Assembly (NCBI GenBank): GCA_945881835.1
Contig: CAMCVP010000001.1
Location: 124,001-188,000, forward strand
DNA: 64,000 nucleotides
Origin: Chryseobacterium gleum
Lineage (GTDB): Bacteria > Bacteroidota > Bacteroidia > Flavobacteriales_D > Sanyastnellaceae
Direction: 5' to 3'
Position 1 is the first letter of the stretch. Every line of letters starts with the position of its first letter. The translations under genes were made by a program, and so were the position numbers. Of the stretch, positions 28,158 through 36,404 are shown in pieces. The notes under the pieces are model-generated. The model was not told the origin of the DNA. It worked only from the letters and a program-made list of their open reading frames with translations, and searched no databases.

Positions 28158-28736
28158 TTATTTTGAAGAAGCTGCAATGCTGTCGCACCAGAATTTCGCT
28201 TGTGTGTAATGACGTGCGAATCGGTTGTTGATGGAATCAGATTTTTGAATAACAAAATCTATTTCCTTCACTAATGTAGAGTTAATGGTTTTTTCTTGTT
28301 GAATTTGTTTCTTTAAGTAATCGTCATTTATTTCATTCCCAACTGCATCGTGTGTGGCGTTTTCACTCAAAGCTTTTTTAAGTGACGCAAGTTGTTCTCT
28401 CGAGACCATTAGGCCATTTGCAATGTTTTCACGTCGTTTTCCGAATTCAGGAATAAGTTTTCGAATGCTGCGATACGACATGAGTTCAAAGGCAATACTT
28501 TTCTTCATGTCGCCTTTGAAATTCGCTTGAATAAAGTCAAGGTGCATATTTACTGTATCTATTTTGGCTTGAAGCTCATTGAGATTCAGTTGTTCATAGG
28601 TTATCGCGACGTTTTCTAGTGCATTCGAAATCGAATCAATCTGCTTCACATATTCTGTTCTATCCGGCGGAGTGCACGAATGCATAGAGAGCAGAAGTGC
28701 AGAGGCAATGAAGAAATAAAGTATGCGCATATTCAT
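28158..28736 (-). CDS. Predicted lipoprotein of unknown function
   Basis: 192 residues. The N-terminus (YFFIASALLLSMHSC) is a lipoprotein signal with the lipobox ending at the cysteine. The mature part is mainly helical and charged (ALENVAITYEQLNLNELQAKI and QIQQEKTINSTLVKEID), probably coiled-coil. No known family is recognised. The gene sits between serS and the TPR protein with gaps of 3 bases on each side, so all three are made from one transcript. A partnership with the TPR protein in the envelope is plausible. Confidence 0.75.
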   Translation of the reverse strand: MNMRILYFFIASALLLSMHSCTPPDRTEYVKQIDSISNALENVAITYEQLNLNELQAKIDTVNMHLDFIQANFKGDMKKSIAFELMSYRSIRKLIPEFGKRRENIANGLMVSREQLASLKKALSENATHDAVGNEINDDYLKKQIQQEKTINSTLVKEIDFVIQKSDSINNRFARHYTQAKFWCDSIAASSK

Positions 28737-28739
28737 GAT

Positions 28740-30008
28740 TTAAATTCGTTCGAACCCGCAATAGGAAACAAGTGCTTGAGGAATACGAATTCCGTTTTCA
28801 TCTTGGTGATTTTCCAACAAGGCAGCCACTATGCGAGGTAACGCAAGAGCGCTGCCGTTTAGTGTATGAACTAGCTGTGTTTTTCCGTCGTTGCCTTTGT
28901 ATCGACACTTCAAACGATTGGCTTGGAAGGTTTCGAAGTTCGATGTAGAACTTACTTCCAACCAACGTTCTTGAGCAGCCGAATAAACTTCAAAGTCAAA
29001 GGTAAGCGATGAAGTGAATCCCATGTCTCCGCCGCAAAGACGAAGAATGCGGAAGGGTAGTTCTAATTTATTCAACAATCCTTTCACGTGGTTCACCATG
29101 TCTTCCAACAAAGCGTAGCTATCTTCTTGCTTCGATAGTTGAACGATTTCAACCTTATCGAATTGGTGCAAGCGATTCAATCCACGAACGTCTTTTCCAT
29201 AGCTGCCTGCCTCTCTGCGGAAGCAAGGGGTGTATCCGGTTAACTTGATCGGAAGTTGTTCTTCCTTCAATAAAACATCGCGATATAAATTGGTTAATGG
29301 AACTTCGGCGGTTGGGATCAAATACAAGTCATCTGCCCCCGCGTAATACATCTGTCCTTCTTTATCAGGAAGCTGTCCTGTTCCATATCCGCTTGCTTCA
29401 TTCACCATATGCGGAACCTGATGTTCCGTGTAACCAGCCTTCATGGCTTCTTCCAAAAAGAAATTAATCAACGCTCTTTGCAGACGTGCTCCTTTTCCAA
29501 TGTACACTGGGAAACCAGCTCCGGTAATTTTAACGCCCAATTCAAAGTCAATCAACTTATGCTTCTCGCACAACTCCCAGTGTGGTAATTTACTTTCACC
29601 CAACGCTGTGATATCTCCAGAAGAGTAGACCACTTCGTTTTCTTCAGCTCCTTTTCCGAAGACCACACTTTCGTGTGGAACGTTAGGAACGAGGTAAAGC
29701 AATTGCTTCAATTCTTCTTCGAGCTGAGAAAGGTTGGTTTCAATGCTTTTGCATTCTTCTTTGATTTCGGTAGTTCGCACTTTCATGCCGTCTGCCTCTT
29801 CTCTTTTTCCTTCCTTGAAAAGATCGCCAATGATCTTCGAAATTTTATTCGACTCGGCCAAAAGATTGTCGAGTTCGTTTTGAAGTTTACGACGCGATTC
29901 GTCTACGGAAATAATAGACTCAACGGTTGCAGAAAAATCTTTGTTACGCTTGGCCAAACCGCTAAGCGCTTTCTCTGTGTTCTCTCTTAAATAGGGTACT
30001 TGAAGCAT
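28740..30008 (-). CDS. serS: Seryl-tRNA synthetase
   Basis: 422 residues, the usual length. It charges tRNA-Ser and tRNA-Sec. An N-terminal long coiled-coil arm (about 30-110) binds the tRNA variable loop. The class II catalytic core has the TAEVPLTNLYRD motif, motif 2 in FRREAGSYGKDVRGLNRLHQF, and motif 3 in NGSALALPRIVAALLEN. It is first in the serS-lipoprotein-TPR run. The rplU-rpmA terminator lies directly upstream. Confidence 0.98.
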   Translation of the reverse strand: MLQVPYLRENTEKALSGLAKRNKDFSATVESIISVDESRRKLQNELDNLLAESNKISKIIGDLFKEGKREEADGMKVRTTEIKEECKSIETNLSQLEEELKQLLYLVPNVPHESVVFGKGAEENEVVYSSGDITALGESKLPHWELCEKHKLIDFELGVKITGAGFPVYIGKGARLQRALINFFLEEAMKAGYTEHQVPHMVNEASGYGTGQLPDKEGQMYYAGADDLYLIPTAEVPLTNLYRDVLLKEEQLPIKLTGYTPCFRREAGSYGKDVRGLNRLHQFDKVEIVQLSKQEDSYALLEDMVNHVKGLLNKLELPFRILRLCGGDMGFTSSLTFDFEVYSAAQERWLEVSSTSNFETFQANRLKCRYKGNDGKTQLVHTLNGSALALPRIVAALLENHQDENGIRIPQALVSYCGFERI

Positions 30009-30038
30009 GTGACGAAGTTACTTGATGTTGGATAAAAT

Positions 30039-30071
30039 AAAAAACTCCCGACCAAAAGATCGAGAGTTTTT
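30039..30071 (-). terminator. Terminator after rplU-rpmA
   Basis: On the minus strand AAAAACTCTCGA and TCGGGAGTTTTTT form a stem with one mismatch and an 8-base loop, followed by a T-rich run ending near 30030. It separates the ribosomal operon from serS. Confidence 0.8.
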
Positions 30072-30096
30072 GAAAATTGTTGAGACGAACTCTCGA

Positions 30097-30357
30097 TTAC
30101 GCCTGTGCAGGAACAACCGAAACGAACGACTTATTGTCTTTCTTCTTGCGGAATTCTACAACTCCATCCGTTAATGCATACAACGTGTGGTCTTTACCAA
30201 TACCAACGTTTAATCCTGCATTGTGACGAGTTCCACGCTGACGAATGATAATATTACCAGCAATACATGTTTGTCCGCCAAATAATTTTACACCTAAGCG
30301 TTTGCTTTCTGATTCACGGCCGTTTTTCGACGAACCGACACCTTTCTTGTGAGCCAT
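30097..30357 (-). CDS. rpmA: 50S ribosomal protein L27
   Basis: 86 residues. The N-terminus [20 protein letters not shown] is the standard L27 start without a cleaved leader. [15 protein letters not shown] and [16 protein letters not shown] follow. L27 reaches into the peptidyl transferase centre of the large subunit. It lies 19 bases downstream of rplU in the conserved L21-L27 operon, ended by the hairpin at 30039. Confidence 0.98.
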   Translation of the reverse strand: MAHKKGVGSSKNGRESESKRLGVKLFGGQTCIAGNIIIRQRGTRHNAGLNVGIGKDHTLYALTDGVVEFRKKKDNKSFVSVVPAQA

Positions 30358-30376
30358 TGTCTTTTTGTATTAGGGA

Positions 30377-30685
30377 TTAACCGATGTTTTCAATTACAAT
30401 TTCTGTCAAATAAGCACGGAAACCGTTCTTCTTTTGATAACCTTTACGGCGTTTCTTTTTGAAGATAATTACTTTATCTCCTTTAAGGTGATTCACTACG
30501 CGTGCGGTGACCTTAACACCTTCTACAGCTGGGGCGCCAACAGTGATCGAACCGTTATCATCAGTCAAAAGAACGTGGTTGAATTCAACCTGAGTTCCTT
30601 CTTCGTTTTGAAGACGATTAACGAAGATCTGCTGATCTTTTTGTACTTTGTACTGATGCCCTGCTATTTCAACAATTGCGTACAT
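30377..30685 (-). CDS. rplU: 50S ribosomal protein L21
   Basis: 102 residues. MYAIVEIAGHQYKVQKDQQI and the C-terminal KVIIFKKKRRKGYQKKNGFR match the L21 family; the basic stretch binds 23S rRNA. It is the first gene of the rplU-rpmA operon. A well-formed promoter (30725-30754, minus strand) gives a leader of about 35 bases. Confidence 0.98.
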   Translation of the reverse strand: MYAIVEIAGHQYKVQKDQQIFVNRLQNEEGTQVEFNHVLLTDDNGSITVGAPAVEGVKVTARVVNHLKGDKVIIFKKKRRKGYQKKNGFRAYLTEIVIENIG

Positions 30686-30724
30686 AACGTTAATTTTTAA
30701 TTAGTTTTTCCCGATTAAGGGGTG

Positions 30725-30754
30725 CAAATATACACATTCTTTGTTTGAAAACAA
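30725..30754 (-). promoter_or_regulatory. rplU-rpmA promoter
   Basis: On the minus strand TTG (30754-30752), 19 bp, TATATTTG (30732-30725). Both boxes and the spacer match the Bacteroidota consensus. It is the clearest promoter in the window together with that of mraZ. Confidence 0.75.
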
Positions 30755-30784
30755 TATAATATTTCATAGAAATCGAATTTGCAT

Positions 30785-30876
30785 TCGATCAATCGTTTCA
30801 CGATCAAACCTTTGGTGAAATTCTTTCGAAGAATCTTGCGAAGCATCTTGTGAAACATCTTTCACTTCGTGAATCT
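30785..30876. repeat. Palindrome array C: mixed ATTGAT and AAGAT linkers
   Basis: Read on the minus strand: TCAC-GAA-GTGA, AAGAT, GT-TTC-AC, AAGAT, GC-TTC-GC, AAGAT, TC-TTC-GA, then ACC-AAA-GGT, TTGAT, CG-TGAAA-CG, ATTGAT. It joins the linker type of arrays D and E to that of array B. Its first palindrome provides the TGA stop of the transporter gene. It lies between that gene and the rplU promoter. Confidence 0.8.
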
Positions 30877-31779
30877 CGAAGCAGGCTGTTTATTCACCAA
30901 ATAAATCCCGGTTAGGATAATCCCAGCAAATGCACCGTGAAGCCACGTGAACGGCTCGCCGTCGTATACTCCCCATAAAATAGCTACGATTGGAATGAGG
31001 TAGGTAATGGAAGATGCAGCAAGTGCACCAACCTTCTGAGTGAAGCGGAAGAACAAGATATTTCCGAGTGCTGTTCCGAGAATAGCTAGGGTTGCCACGA
31101 AACCGAAGCTTCTCCAGCCGTGAACGTTCGTTTCAAGAATGTCCAATGTGCCGTCTGTGGCAATGAGGATCCAACAGGGAATGCCTATTACCAACAACGA
31201 AAATGCTGAAATAGCGAACGAAGGTACACCATGTAGTTTGCTATGAATGGTGTTCACACTGAAACCATAGCTTATGGTGGCGAGCACAATAAGCATGCTG
31301 TACGCCATGTTCTTCGAATCGCCCAATCCGCGCAAACTAATAAGGCAAACGGCACCAATAAGTCCGAGCGTTACTCCAACGATTTGCATTTTCCGGACCG
31401 ACTTCTTGAAAACAAGATATCCGACAATTAAGGTGAAGAGCGGGGTGAGAGCATTCAAGATGCCCGACATGCTCGAGTGCAAGAACATTTGCGAATTCGT
31501 GAAAAGGAAGGCAGGAATGCCGCTTCCCAACATTCCAACCACAACATACCACCAGATTAATTCACGCTTAAGCCAACTTTTAAAAATAAATGCAAAAGGA
31601 AGCATGACCAAAGAGGCAATGCCTAATCGTAAAGCAGCAACTTGATTCGGTGAAAAGACAGAAACTTGAATGCCATTGGCTTCGAAGGCGAACATTCCTC
31701 GCTTCATGAGAATGAAGGAGCTGCCCCATATTATTGCTAAAATGACAATAACTGGAAGGCTTCGCCAATTGCCTTTCAT
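30862..31779 (-). CDS. EamA/DMT-family transporter
   Basis: 305 residues from ATG 31779. About ten hydrophobic helices form two EamA repeats; the family start VIVILAIIWGSSFILMKRG is clear, as is the second-half SITYLIPIVAILWG. Such inner-membrane proteins export metabolites or amino acids; the substrate is unknown. The last residues (SRFTK) and stop codon lie in array C. The stop of the T9SS cargo gene upstream is 3 bases before this ATG, so it belongs to the dehydrogenase operon. Confidence 0.9.
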   Translation of the reverse strand: MKGNWRSLPVIVILAIIWGSSFILMKRGMFAFEANGIQVSVFSPNQVAALRLGIASLVMLPFAFIFKSWLKRELIWWYVVVGMLGSGIPAFLFTNSQMFLHSSMSGILNALTPLFTLIVGYLVFKKSVRKMQIVGVTLGLIGAVCLISLRGLGDSKNMAYSMLIVLATISYGFSVNTIHSKLHGVPSFAISAFSLLVIGIPCWILIATDGTLDILETNVHGWRSFGFVATLAILGTALGNILFFRFTQKVGALAASSITYLIPIVAILWGVYDGEPFTWLHGAFAGIILTGIYLVNKQPASRFTK

Positions 31780-31782
31780 CAA

Positions 31783-32778
31783 TTAGTTCTTAATGAATGA
31801 AGAGCAAGTGCCGTGGATACGAAGCAAGTAAAATCCTGAAGAAAGTTCGTCCGTTTGAATGGTATTTCTACCTGAAGTCAACGTTTCCACTTGAATCACT
31901 TTTCCGTCAGCGGAAAGGATTTGAGCAACAACAGATTCTTGCGTTGGATTGAAAACATTCATTAATCCGGTTGTCGGATTCGGATACACGTCGAAGGTAG
32001 CAAGACTATTTTCTTCAACATTAACGAAGGTTGGGGCAAAGCGATAAACAGTTCCTTCAGCTGGTTCGCCATTCAAAAGCGCATTGGAAGGAAGTCCTTC
32101 CGACATTAATATTTCGTTTGGAGTGAAATTCAAAATTGTAGGGTCAGCAGGATTTCCGCTTATGCTGTAGAATCCATCCCAATTGAATCCACTGTTCTGA
32201 TTGAGATTCTCAATAAATACCATAGCAGGTCCGCCGAAGGCATGCACAATTTCTGGATTTGGAATATTGCTCGGCCCGCAGTGGTATTCGAAAATGTTTG
32301 AATTTTCATACAACCACAATTGGAAAGAAGTGGTATTGGTGTAAGTGCCATTGGCTGCCCAATCTTCATAGAATCCGACATTCAGCCATTCGATCTTGCA
32401 GATTTGAAATCCAGGAGGACCTTCTACCACATAGCTCACCGGACTTACCAAGGTGTCATTGTCAGCGTTTGCAATGTCGTCTACAGACGGCAGGAACATG
32501 TCAGTGAGCGAATCATCTTGCAGTCCATAGACGGTTGGTCCTAGCTCACCAACATATAGGGTAGTAATTGTATCGTTCGCCGTGTAAAACGTGAATCCAA
32601 GCGGAACAGTCCATGTAGGATCATCCCAAACCATTCCTCCATCCAAAGAAACACCTTCCTCAAGGGGAGTGAATGTACTTGAATACGTTGTAAATAAATA
32701 ATGCGGCCCAACTGGTTGTTGAGCAAAAACCCCAGCCGAAGCTAGGGTTAGTAAAAAAGCAACTAAGTTTTTTTTCAT
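31783..32778 (-). CDS. Secreted protein with type IX sorting domain
   Basis: 331 residues from ATG 32778. A Sec signal peptide (KNLVAFLLTLASAGVFAQ) and a C-terminal Por-type sorting domain (FDVYPNPTTGLMNVFNP ... SSGFYLLRIHG) mark it as T9SS cargo. The middle part (about 25-255) is beta-rich with no recognised catalytic motif. It should end up outside the cell or on its surface. The gene lies 4 bases after the acyl-CoA dehydrogenase. Its function is unknown. Confidence 0.85.
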   Translation of the reverse strand: MKKNLVAFLLTLASAGVFAQQPVGPHYLFTTYSSTFTPLEEGVSLDGGMVWDDPTWTVPLGFTFYTANDTITTLYVGELGPTVYGLQDDSLTDMFLPSVDDIANADNDTLVSPVSYVVEGPPGFQICKIEWLNVGFYEDWAANGTYTNTTSFQLWLYENSNIFEYHCGPSNIPNPEIVHAFGGPAMVFIENLNQNSGFNWDGFYSISGNPADPTILNFTPNEILMSEGLPSNALLNGEPAEGTVYRFAPTFVNVEENSLATFDVYPNPTTGLMNVFNPTQESVVAQILSADGKVIQVETLTSGRNTIQTDELSSGFYLLRIHGTCSSFIKN

Positions 32779-32782
32779 AAAA

Positions 32783-33961
32783 TTATTTAAATGCATCAAA
32801 TCCTGTTACGTCCATTCCTGTAATTAACAAGTGAATGTCATGCGTTCCTTCGTAGGTAATAACCGACTCAAGATTCATCATGTGACGCATAATCGGGTAT
32901 TCACCTGTGATTCCCATTCCGCCTAACATCTGACGTGCATTGCTAGCAATGGTTTTCGCCATGTCAACGTTGTTGCGTTTTGCCATAGAGATCATGGCGC
33001 TTGTTGCACGGCCTTCGTTGCGAAGTTGACCAAGACGAAGCGTTAGCAATTGTGCCTTGGTGATTTCAGTAATCATCTCAGCCAATTTCTTTTGTTGAAG
33101 TTGAAACGCACCGATTGGCTTGTTGAACTGCATACGCTCTTGAGAATAACGAAGCGCAACATCGTAGCAATCTAATGCTGCACCAATGGCACCCCAAGCA
33201 ATTCCGTAACGCGCGCTATCTAAGCAAGAAAGTGGTCCGCCCAATCCTGAACGTCCTGGCAATAAGTTTTCTTTCGGAACTTTTACGTTATCGAAAATCA
33301 ACTCACCCGTATCGCTTGCGCGAAGGCTCCATTTGCCGTGCATAGTAGGAGTTGAAAATCCTTCCATTCCTCTTTCTACAATAATTCCGTGAATACGTCC
33401 TTCTTCGTTCTTCGCCCAAACAACCGCTACTTGCGCGAAGGGCGCGTTCGAGATCCACATTTTCGCACCGTTCAACAAATAGTGGTCGCCCATGTCTTTG
33501 AAGTTGGTGGTCATTCCACCTGGGTTTGAACCGTGGTCTGGTTCCGTTAATCCGAAGCAACCGATCCATTCGCCTGAAGCCAATTTCGGTAAGAACTTCA
33601 TGCGTTGTTCTTCAGAACCGTATTTCCAAATCGGATACATAACTAAAGAAGATTGAACCGATGCAGTAGAGCGAAGACCGCTATCGCAACGCTCCAACTC
33701 TTGCATGATTAATCCGTATGCAATCTGATCCAATCCGGCTCCGCCATATTCTTCAGGAATATATGGTCCGAAGGCACCAATGCTAGCTAGGCCAGGCAAT
33801 AGGTGTTGAGGAAATTTACAATTTTCAGCAGCCTCTTCAATAATTGGAGAAACTTCTTTTTTTACCCACTCACGTGCTGCATCGCGAATCAATTTGTGCT
33901 CGTCTGTAAGCAGCTCATCCATTAAATAATAATCGTGTCCTTGGTATTGGTCTGTACGCAT
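32783..33961 (-). CDS. Acyl-CoA dehydrogenase, glutaryl-CoA dehydrogenase type
   Basis: 392 residues. An FAD enzyme that oxidises an acyl-CoA. The wording is that of glutaryl-CoA dehydrogenases: SVQSSLVMYPIWKYGSEEQ, CFGLTEPDHGSNPGGM, LDSARYGIAWGAIGAA, and the catalytic glutamate in ITYEGTHDIHLL. It would convert glutaryl-CoA to crotonyl-CoA in lysine or tryptophan breakdown, which would feed the 3-hydroxyacyl-CoA dehydrogenase at 22870. It heads a transcript with the T9SS protein and the DMT transporter; the three have no obvious common purpose. Confidence 0.88.
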   Translation of the reverse strand: MRTDQYQGHDYYLMDELLTDEHKLIRDAAREWVKKEVSPIIEEAAENCKFPQHLLPGLASIGAFGPYIPEEYGGAGLDQIAYGLIMQELERCDSGLRSTASVQSSLVMYPIWKYGSEEQRMKFLPKLASGEWIGCFGLTEPDHGSNPGGMTTNFKDMGDHYLLNGAKMWISNAPFAQVAVVWAKNEEGRIHGIIVERGMEGFSTPTMHGKWSLRASDTGELIFDNVKVPKENLLPGRSGLGGPLSCLDSARYGIAWGAIGAALDCYDVALRYSQERMQFNKPIGAFQLQQKKLAEMITEITKAQLLTLRLGQLRNEGRATSAMISMAKRNNVDMAKTIASNARQMLGGMGITGEYPIMRHMMNLESVITYEGTHDIHLLITGMDVTGFDAFK

Positions 33962-33978
33962 GGTTTCAAAAGTTTGGG

Positions 33979-34006
33979 CAAATATAGTAGTGATTAGCTA
34001 AAACAA
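33979..34006 (-). promoter_or_regulatory. Promoter of the acyl-CoA dehydrogenase operon
   Basis: On the minus strand TTG (34006-34004), 17 bp, TATATTTG (33986-33979). The leader would be about 10-15 bases. Confidence 0.65.
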
Positions 34007-34471
34007 TTAATTATCTGAAGCATTCCGTTCGTACCAGTCATCGGCAGGAAGATTTCTTCCGGAACTTGCTGCTACAGCCAATTCATCGCATATCTCATTG
34101 TATTTATTTCCGGCATGTCCCTTCACCCAAACGAATTTCACGTTGTGTTTGGAAGCCACAGCCATGTAGCGTTTCCATAGATCGGGGTTTTTCACATTCT
34201 TCCATCCGCGTTTCACCCATCCGGCAATCCACTTTTTTTCTACAGAGTCTACAACGTATTTCGAATCGCTGTAAATAGTAACCGGACTGTTATCGAATTT
34301 CAATAATTCCAATGCAGCGCATACAGCCATAAGCTCCATGCGGTTGTTGGTGGTGAGGCGAAAGCCTTCAGAAATTTCTTTGTGGAATTTTCCTGCCATG
34401 AGCACCGCTCCGTATCCGCCAGGACCCGGATTCCCTTTCGCAGCGCCGTCTGTGTAAATCGTAATTTCCAT
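34007..34471 (-). CDS. rnhA: Ribonuclease HI
   Basis: 154 residues, typical of RNase HI, which removes the RNA strand of RNA-DNA hybrids. The catalytic acidic residues are in IYTDGAAKGNPGPGGYG, the NRMELMAV glutamate, TIYSDSKYVVD, and the late GNEICDE-type aspartate (NKYNEICDELA). The WVKGHAGN loop is present. Its start overlaps the udk stop by 1 base, and it is the last gene of the transcript that begins with the phosphopantetheinyl transferase. Confidence 0.97.
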   Translation of the reverse strand: MEITIYTDGAAKGNPGPGGYGAVLMAGKFHKEISEGFRLTTNNRMELMAVCAALELLKFDNSPVTIYSDSKYVVDSVEKKWIAGWVKRGWKNVKNPDLWKRYMAVASKHNVKFVWVKGHAGNKYNEICDELAVAASSGRNLPADDWYERNASDN

Positions 34472-35079
34472 TAATATCCGAGGAGTTTTACCAAACGATC
34501 AATTTCACGTTCAATAGGCTTGGTGCTGTCAATGATTAAATCGCAACGATCAATGAAGGGTTCGAGGTATTCGATTTCTGCTGGACGAACGTGATTGTCC
34601 CACTGATAGCGCACTTCATGCTCGGGATATCCTCGCTGATGAAGATCTCTTCTTATTCTTCGTTGAAGACGTAGCTCTTCGGGAGCATCAAGGTAAATTT
34701 TGTGATGAAGTTTTTCGAAAATTTCATTGTAGTGAAACACAAACAATCCTTCCATGACAACAATGGGTGCCGGTTGAATGGTCATCTTCTGAGGCTCCCA
34801 CGCCGGATTGTTGAAGTTGTATTCCAAAAACTCAATCGCATTTCCATTCAACAATTCATTCATGTCGGAAATGAATCGCTCTTTTTCAATCCCTGTTGGA
34901 AGGTCATAGTTCACCCATCCGTTCTCGTCTCTGTGCTGCTCTGCCTGAGGTCTGTAGTAATTGTCTTGAGAAATCAATGCAATGTGATCTTCAGGAATGC
35001 GCTTCTTTAAATTCCGAAGAACAGTGGTTTTGCCCGAACCGCTTCCACCAGAAATTCCTATGATTTTTACTTGACTCAT
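34471..35079 (-). CDS. udk: Uridine kinase
   Basis: 202 residues. Udk phosphorylates uridine and cytidine to their monophosphates for pyrimidine salvage. The P-loop is GISGGSGSGKTT, followed by SQDNYYRP, FNNPAWEP, VVMEGLFVF, and the RRIRRDLHQRGY lid region, all typical of the family. The ATGA overlap with the VWA gene and the 1-base overlap with rnhA show tight coupling. Confidence 0.96.
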   Translation of the reverse strand: MSQVKIIGISGGSGSGKTTVLRNLKKRIPEDHIALISQDNYYRPQAEQHRDENGWVNYDLPTGIEKERFISDMNELLNGNAIEFLEYNFNNPAWEPQKMTIQPAPIVVMEGLFVFHYNEIFEKLHHKIYLDAPEELRLQRRIRRDLHQRGYPEHEVRYQWDNHVRPAEIEYLEPFIDRCDLIIDSTKPIEREIDRLVKLLGY

Positions 35080-36404
35080 TTTTTCGATTGCTGCTTGATT
35101 AACTCGAAAATTTTCGATTGCGCATCTTCTGCATTTTCAATGCAGAGAAAAGAACCTTCTCCAAATTGAGAAATCTTCTCCAAATTTTCTTTCGCGAATT
35201 TACTTCCTTTTACAACAATGACTGTCGTATGAATGTTTCGTTTGTCTGCTAGTCGAACAAGTTTTTCAATTCGCTTTTCATCTTCGGGTTTGAAGGCGCC
35301 GTCTGTAATGACATAGAGTTGATTGTTTCCCGCTTCAATTTTCGATTTGCGCAACATGCGGAAGGCGGCATTGAATCCTGCTGTTCCGCTGGTTTGTCCG
35401 TTCGGCTTCTTTCCTTCCAACAACAATCCAAGATCACTTATTTCATTTCCTTTTGTCGTATTCAAAAGCACTTTTGCTTTTTCTGAATACGTCAGAACAG
35501 AGAGTTGATCGGTGGCGCGCATGACACCCGATAATGAAGAAAGGGCTTGTTTCGTTAACGGCCATTTTTCTCCTTGCGCCATAGATCCTGAAATGTCTAT
35601 CAAAAAAGAAATGTTATTCGGAACATATTCTTTTTCGTCGAAAGTTTTATTCGGAATGGGTTCCGTTACAACCACAGAAGGAATGGAATCGATTGGAACA
35701 GTTACAACGGGTGGAAGGGGAGTTTCTTTCTTCTCTAATTCGAATACAAATCGGTGGTTGTGAAGATTCACCTGCGTAGTGATTGATTTTCCAGCGTAAC
35801 CTTCTTTTCCTGCATACAGGGTGTAATAGCCAATGGGAATTTCAGCATTCACTTCACCGTCTTTGTTTGTTTTTTTTGTGAGTTGAAGAATGCGTTCTTC
35901 TATCACTTCAACATCTGCATCTCGAATGGGTTTTTTAGTGGCTTTGTCAAGGACCAAAACATCGAGCGAAAATTCGCCGCAGCACTGTGTGGGTTTTTCG
36001 TTGAAGTGCGGACAAGGAAGGTCTTCCGTTAAATTCACGTATGTAACTTCAGCGCTTATGTTAAGCGGAGTTGAAACGCTTTGTGAAGCGAAATAGACAG
36101 GAACAACTTCTTTGAATTTCCCTGTTTTTCTCGGATTGAATTTTATTCGAATCACCAAGCTGTCTCCAGGCTGCACGTCTTTCGTAGAATACAACACTTG
36201 AAAATTCGGAGAGAAGTCGGCACGAAGTAGATGGTCTGTTTTTGTACCTTCATTCCAAACAACAATATCTGTAACGCGCTCGGTGTATTTGGTGAATACG
36301 CCGTAGTTCACGCTCTGCTCACTCCATCGCAATTGAGCACTCGCTTCGAAGCAAAGGAATGTTGCAAGAACAAAAATTATTTTATTTATGTTGAAGTAAT
36401 GCAT
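35076..36404 (-). CDS. Secreted VWA-domain protein
   Basis: 442 residues. A signal peptide (IIFVLATFLCFEASAQ) precedes a DUF1573-like beta domain (about 25-125), a carboxypeptidase-regulatory-like beta sandwich (about 145-235), and a C-terminal von Willebrand A domain with the metal site DISGSM (DxSxS) and VITDGAF. Such domains mediate metal-dependent protein binding at the cell envelope. No enzymatic site is seen. It overlaps the GH3 gene by 23 bases and udk by 4. Confidence 0.85.
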   Translation of the reverse strand: MHYFNINKIIFVLATFLCFEASAQLRWSEQSVNYGVFTKYTERVTDIVVWNEGTKTDHLLRADFSPNFQVLYSTKDVQPGDSLVIRIKFNPRKTGKFKEVVPVYFASQSVSTPLNISAEVTYVNLTEDLPCPHFNEKPTQCCGEFSLDVLVLDKATKKPIRDADVEVIEERILQLTKKTNKDGEVNAEIPIGYYTLYAGKEGYAGKSITTQVNLHNHRFVFELEKKETPLPPVVTVPIDSIPSVVVTEPIPNKTFDEKEYVPNNISFLIDISGSMAQGEKWPLTKQALSSLSGVMRATDQLSVLTYSEKAKVLLNTTKGNEISDLGLLLEGKKPNGQTSGTAGFNAAFRMLRKSKIEAGNNQLYVITDGAFKPEDEKRIEKLVRLADKRNIHTTVIVVKGSKFAKENLEKISQFGEGSFLCIENAEDAQSKIFELIKQQSKK

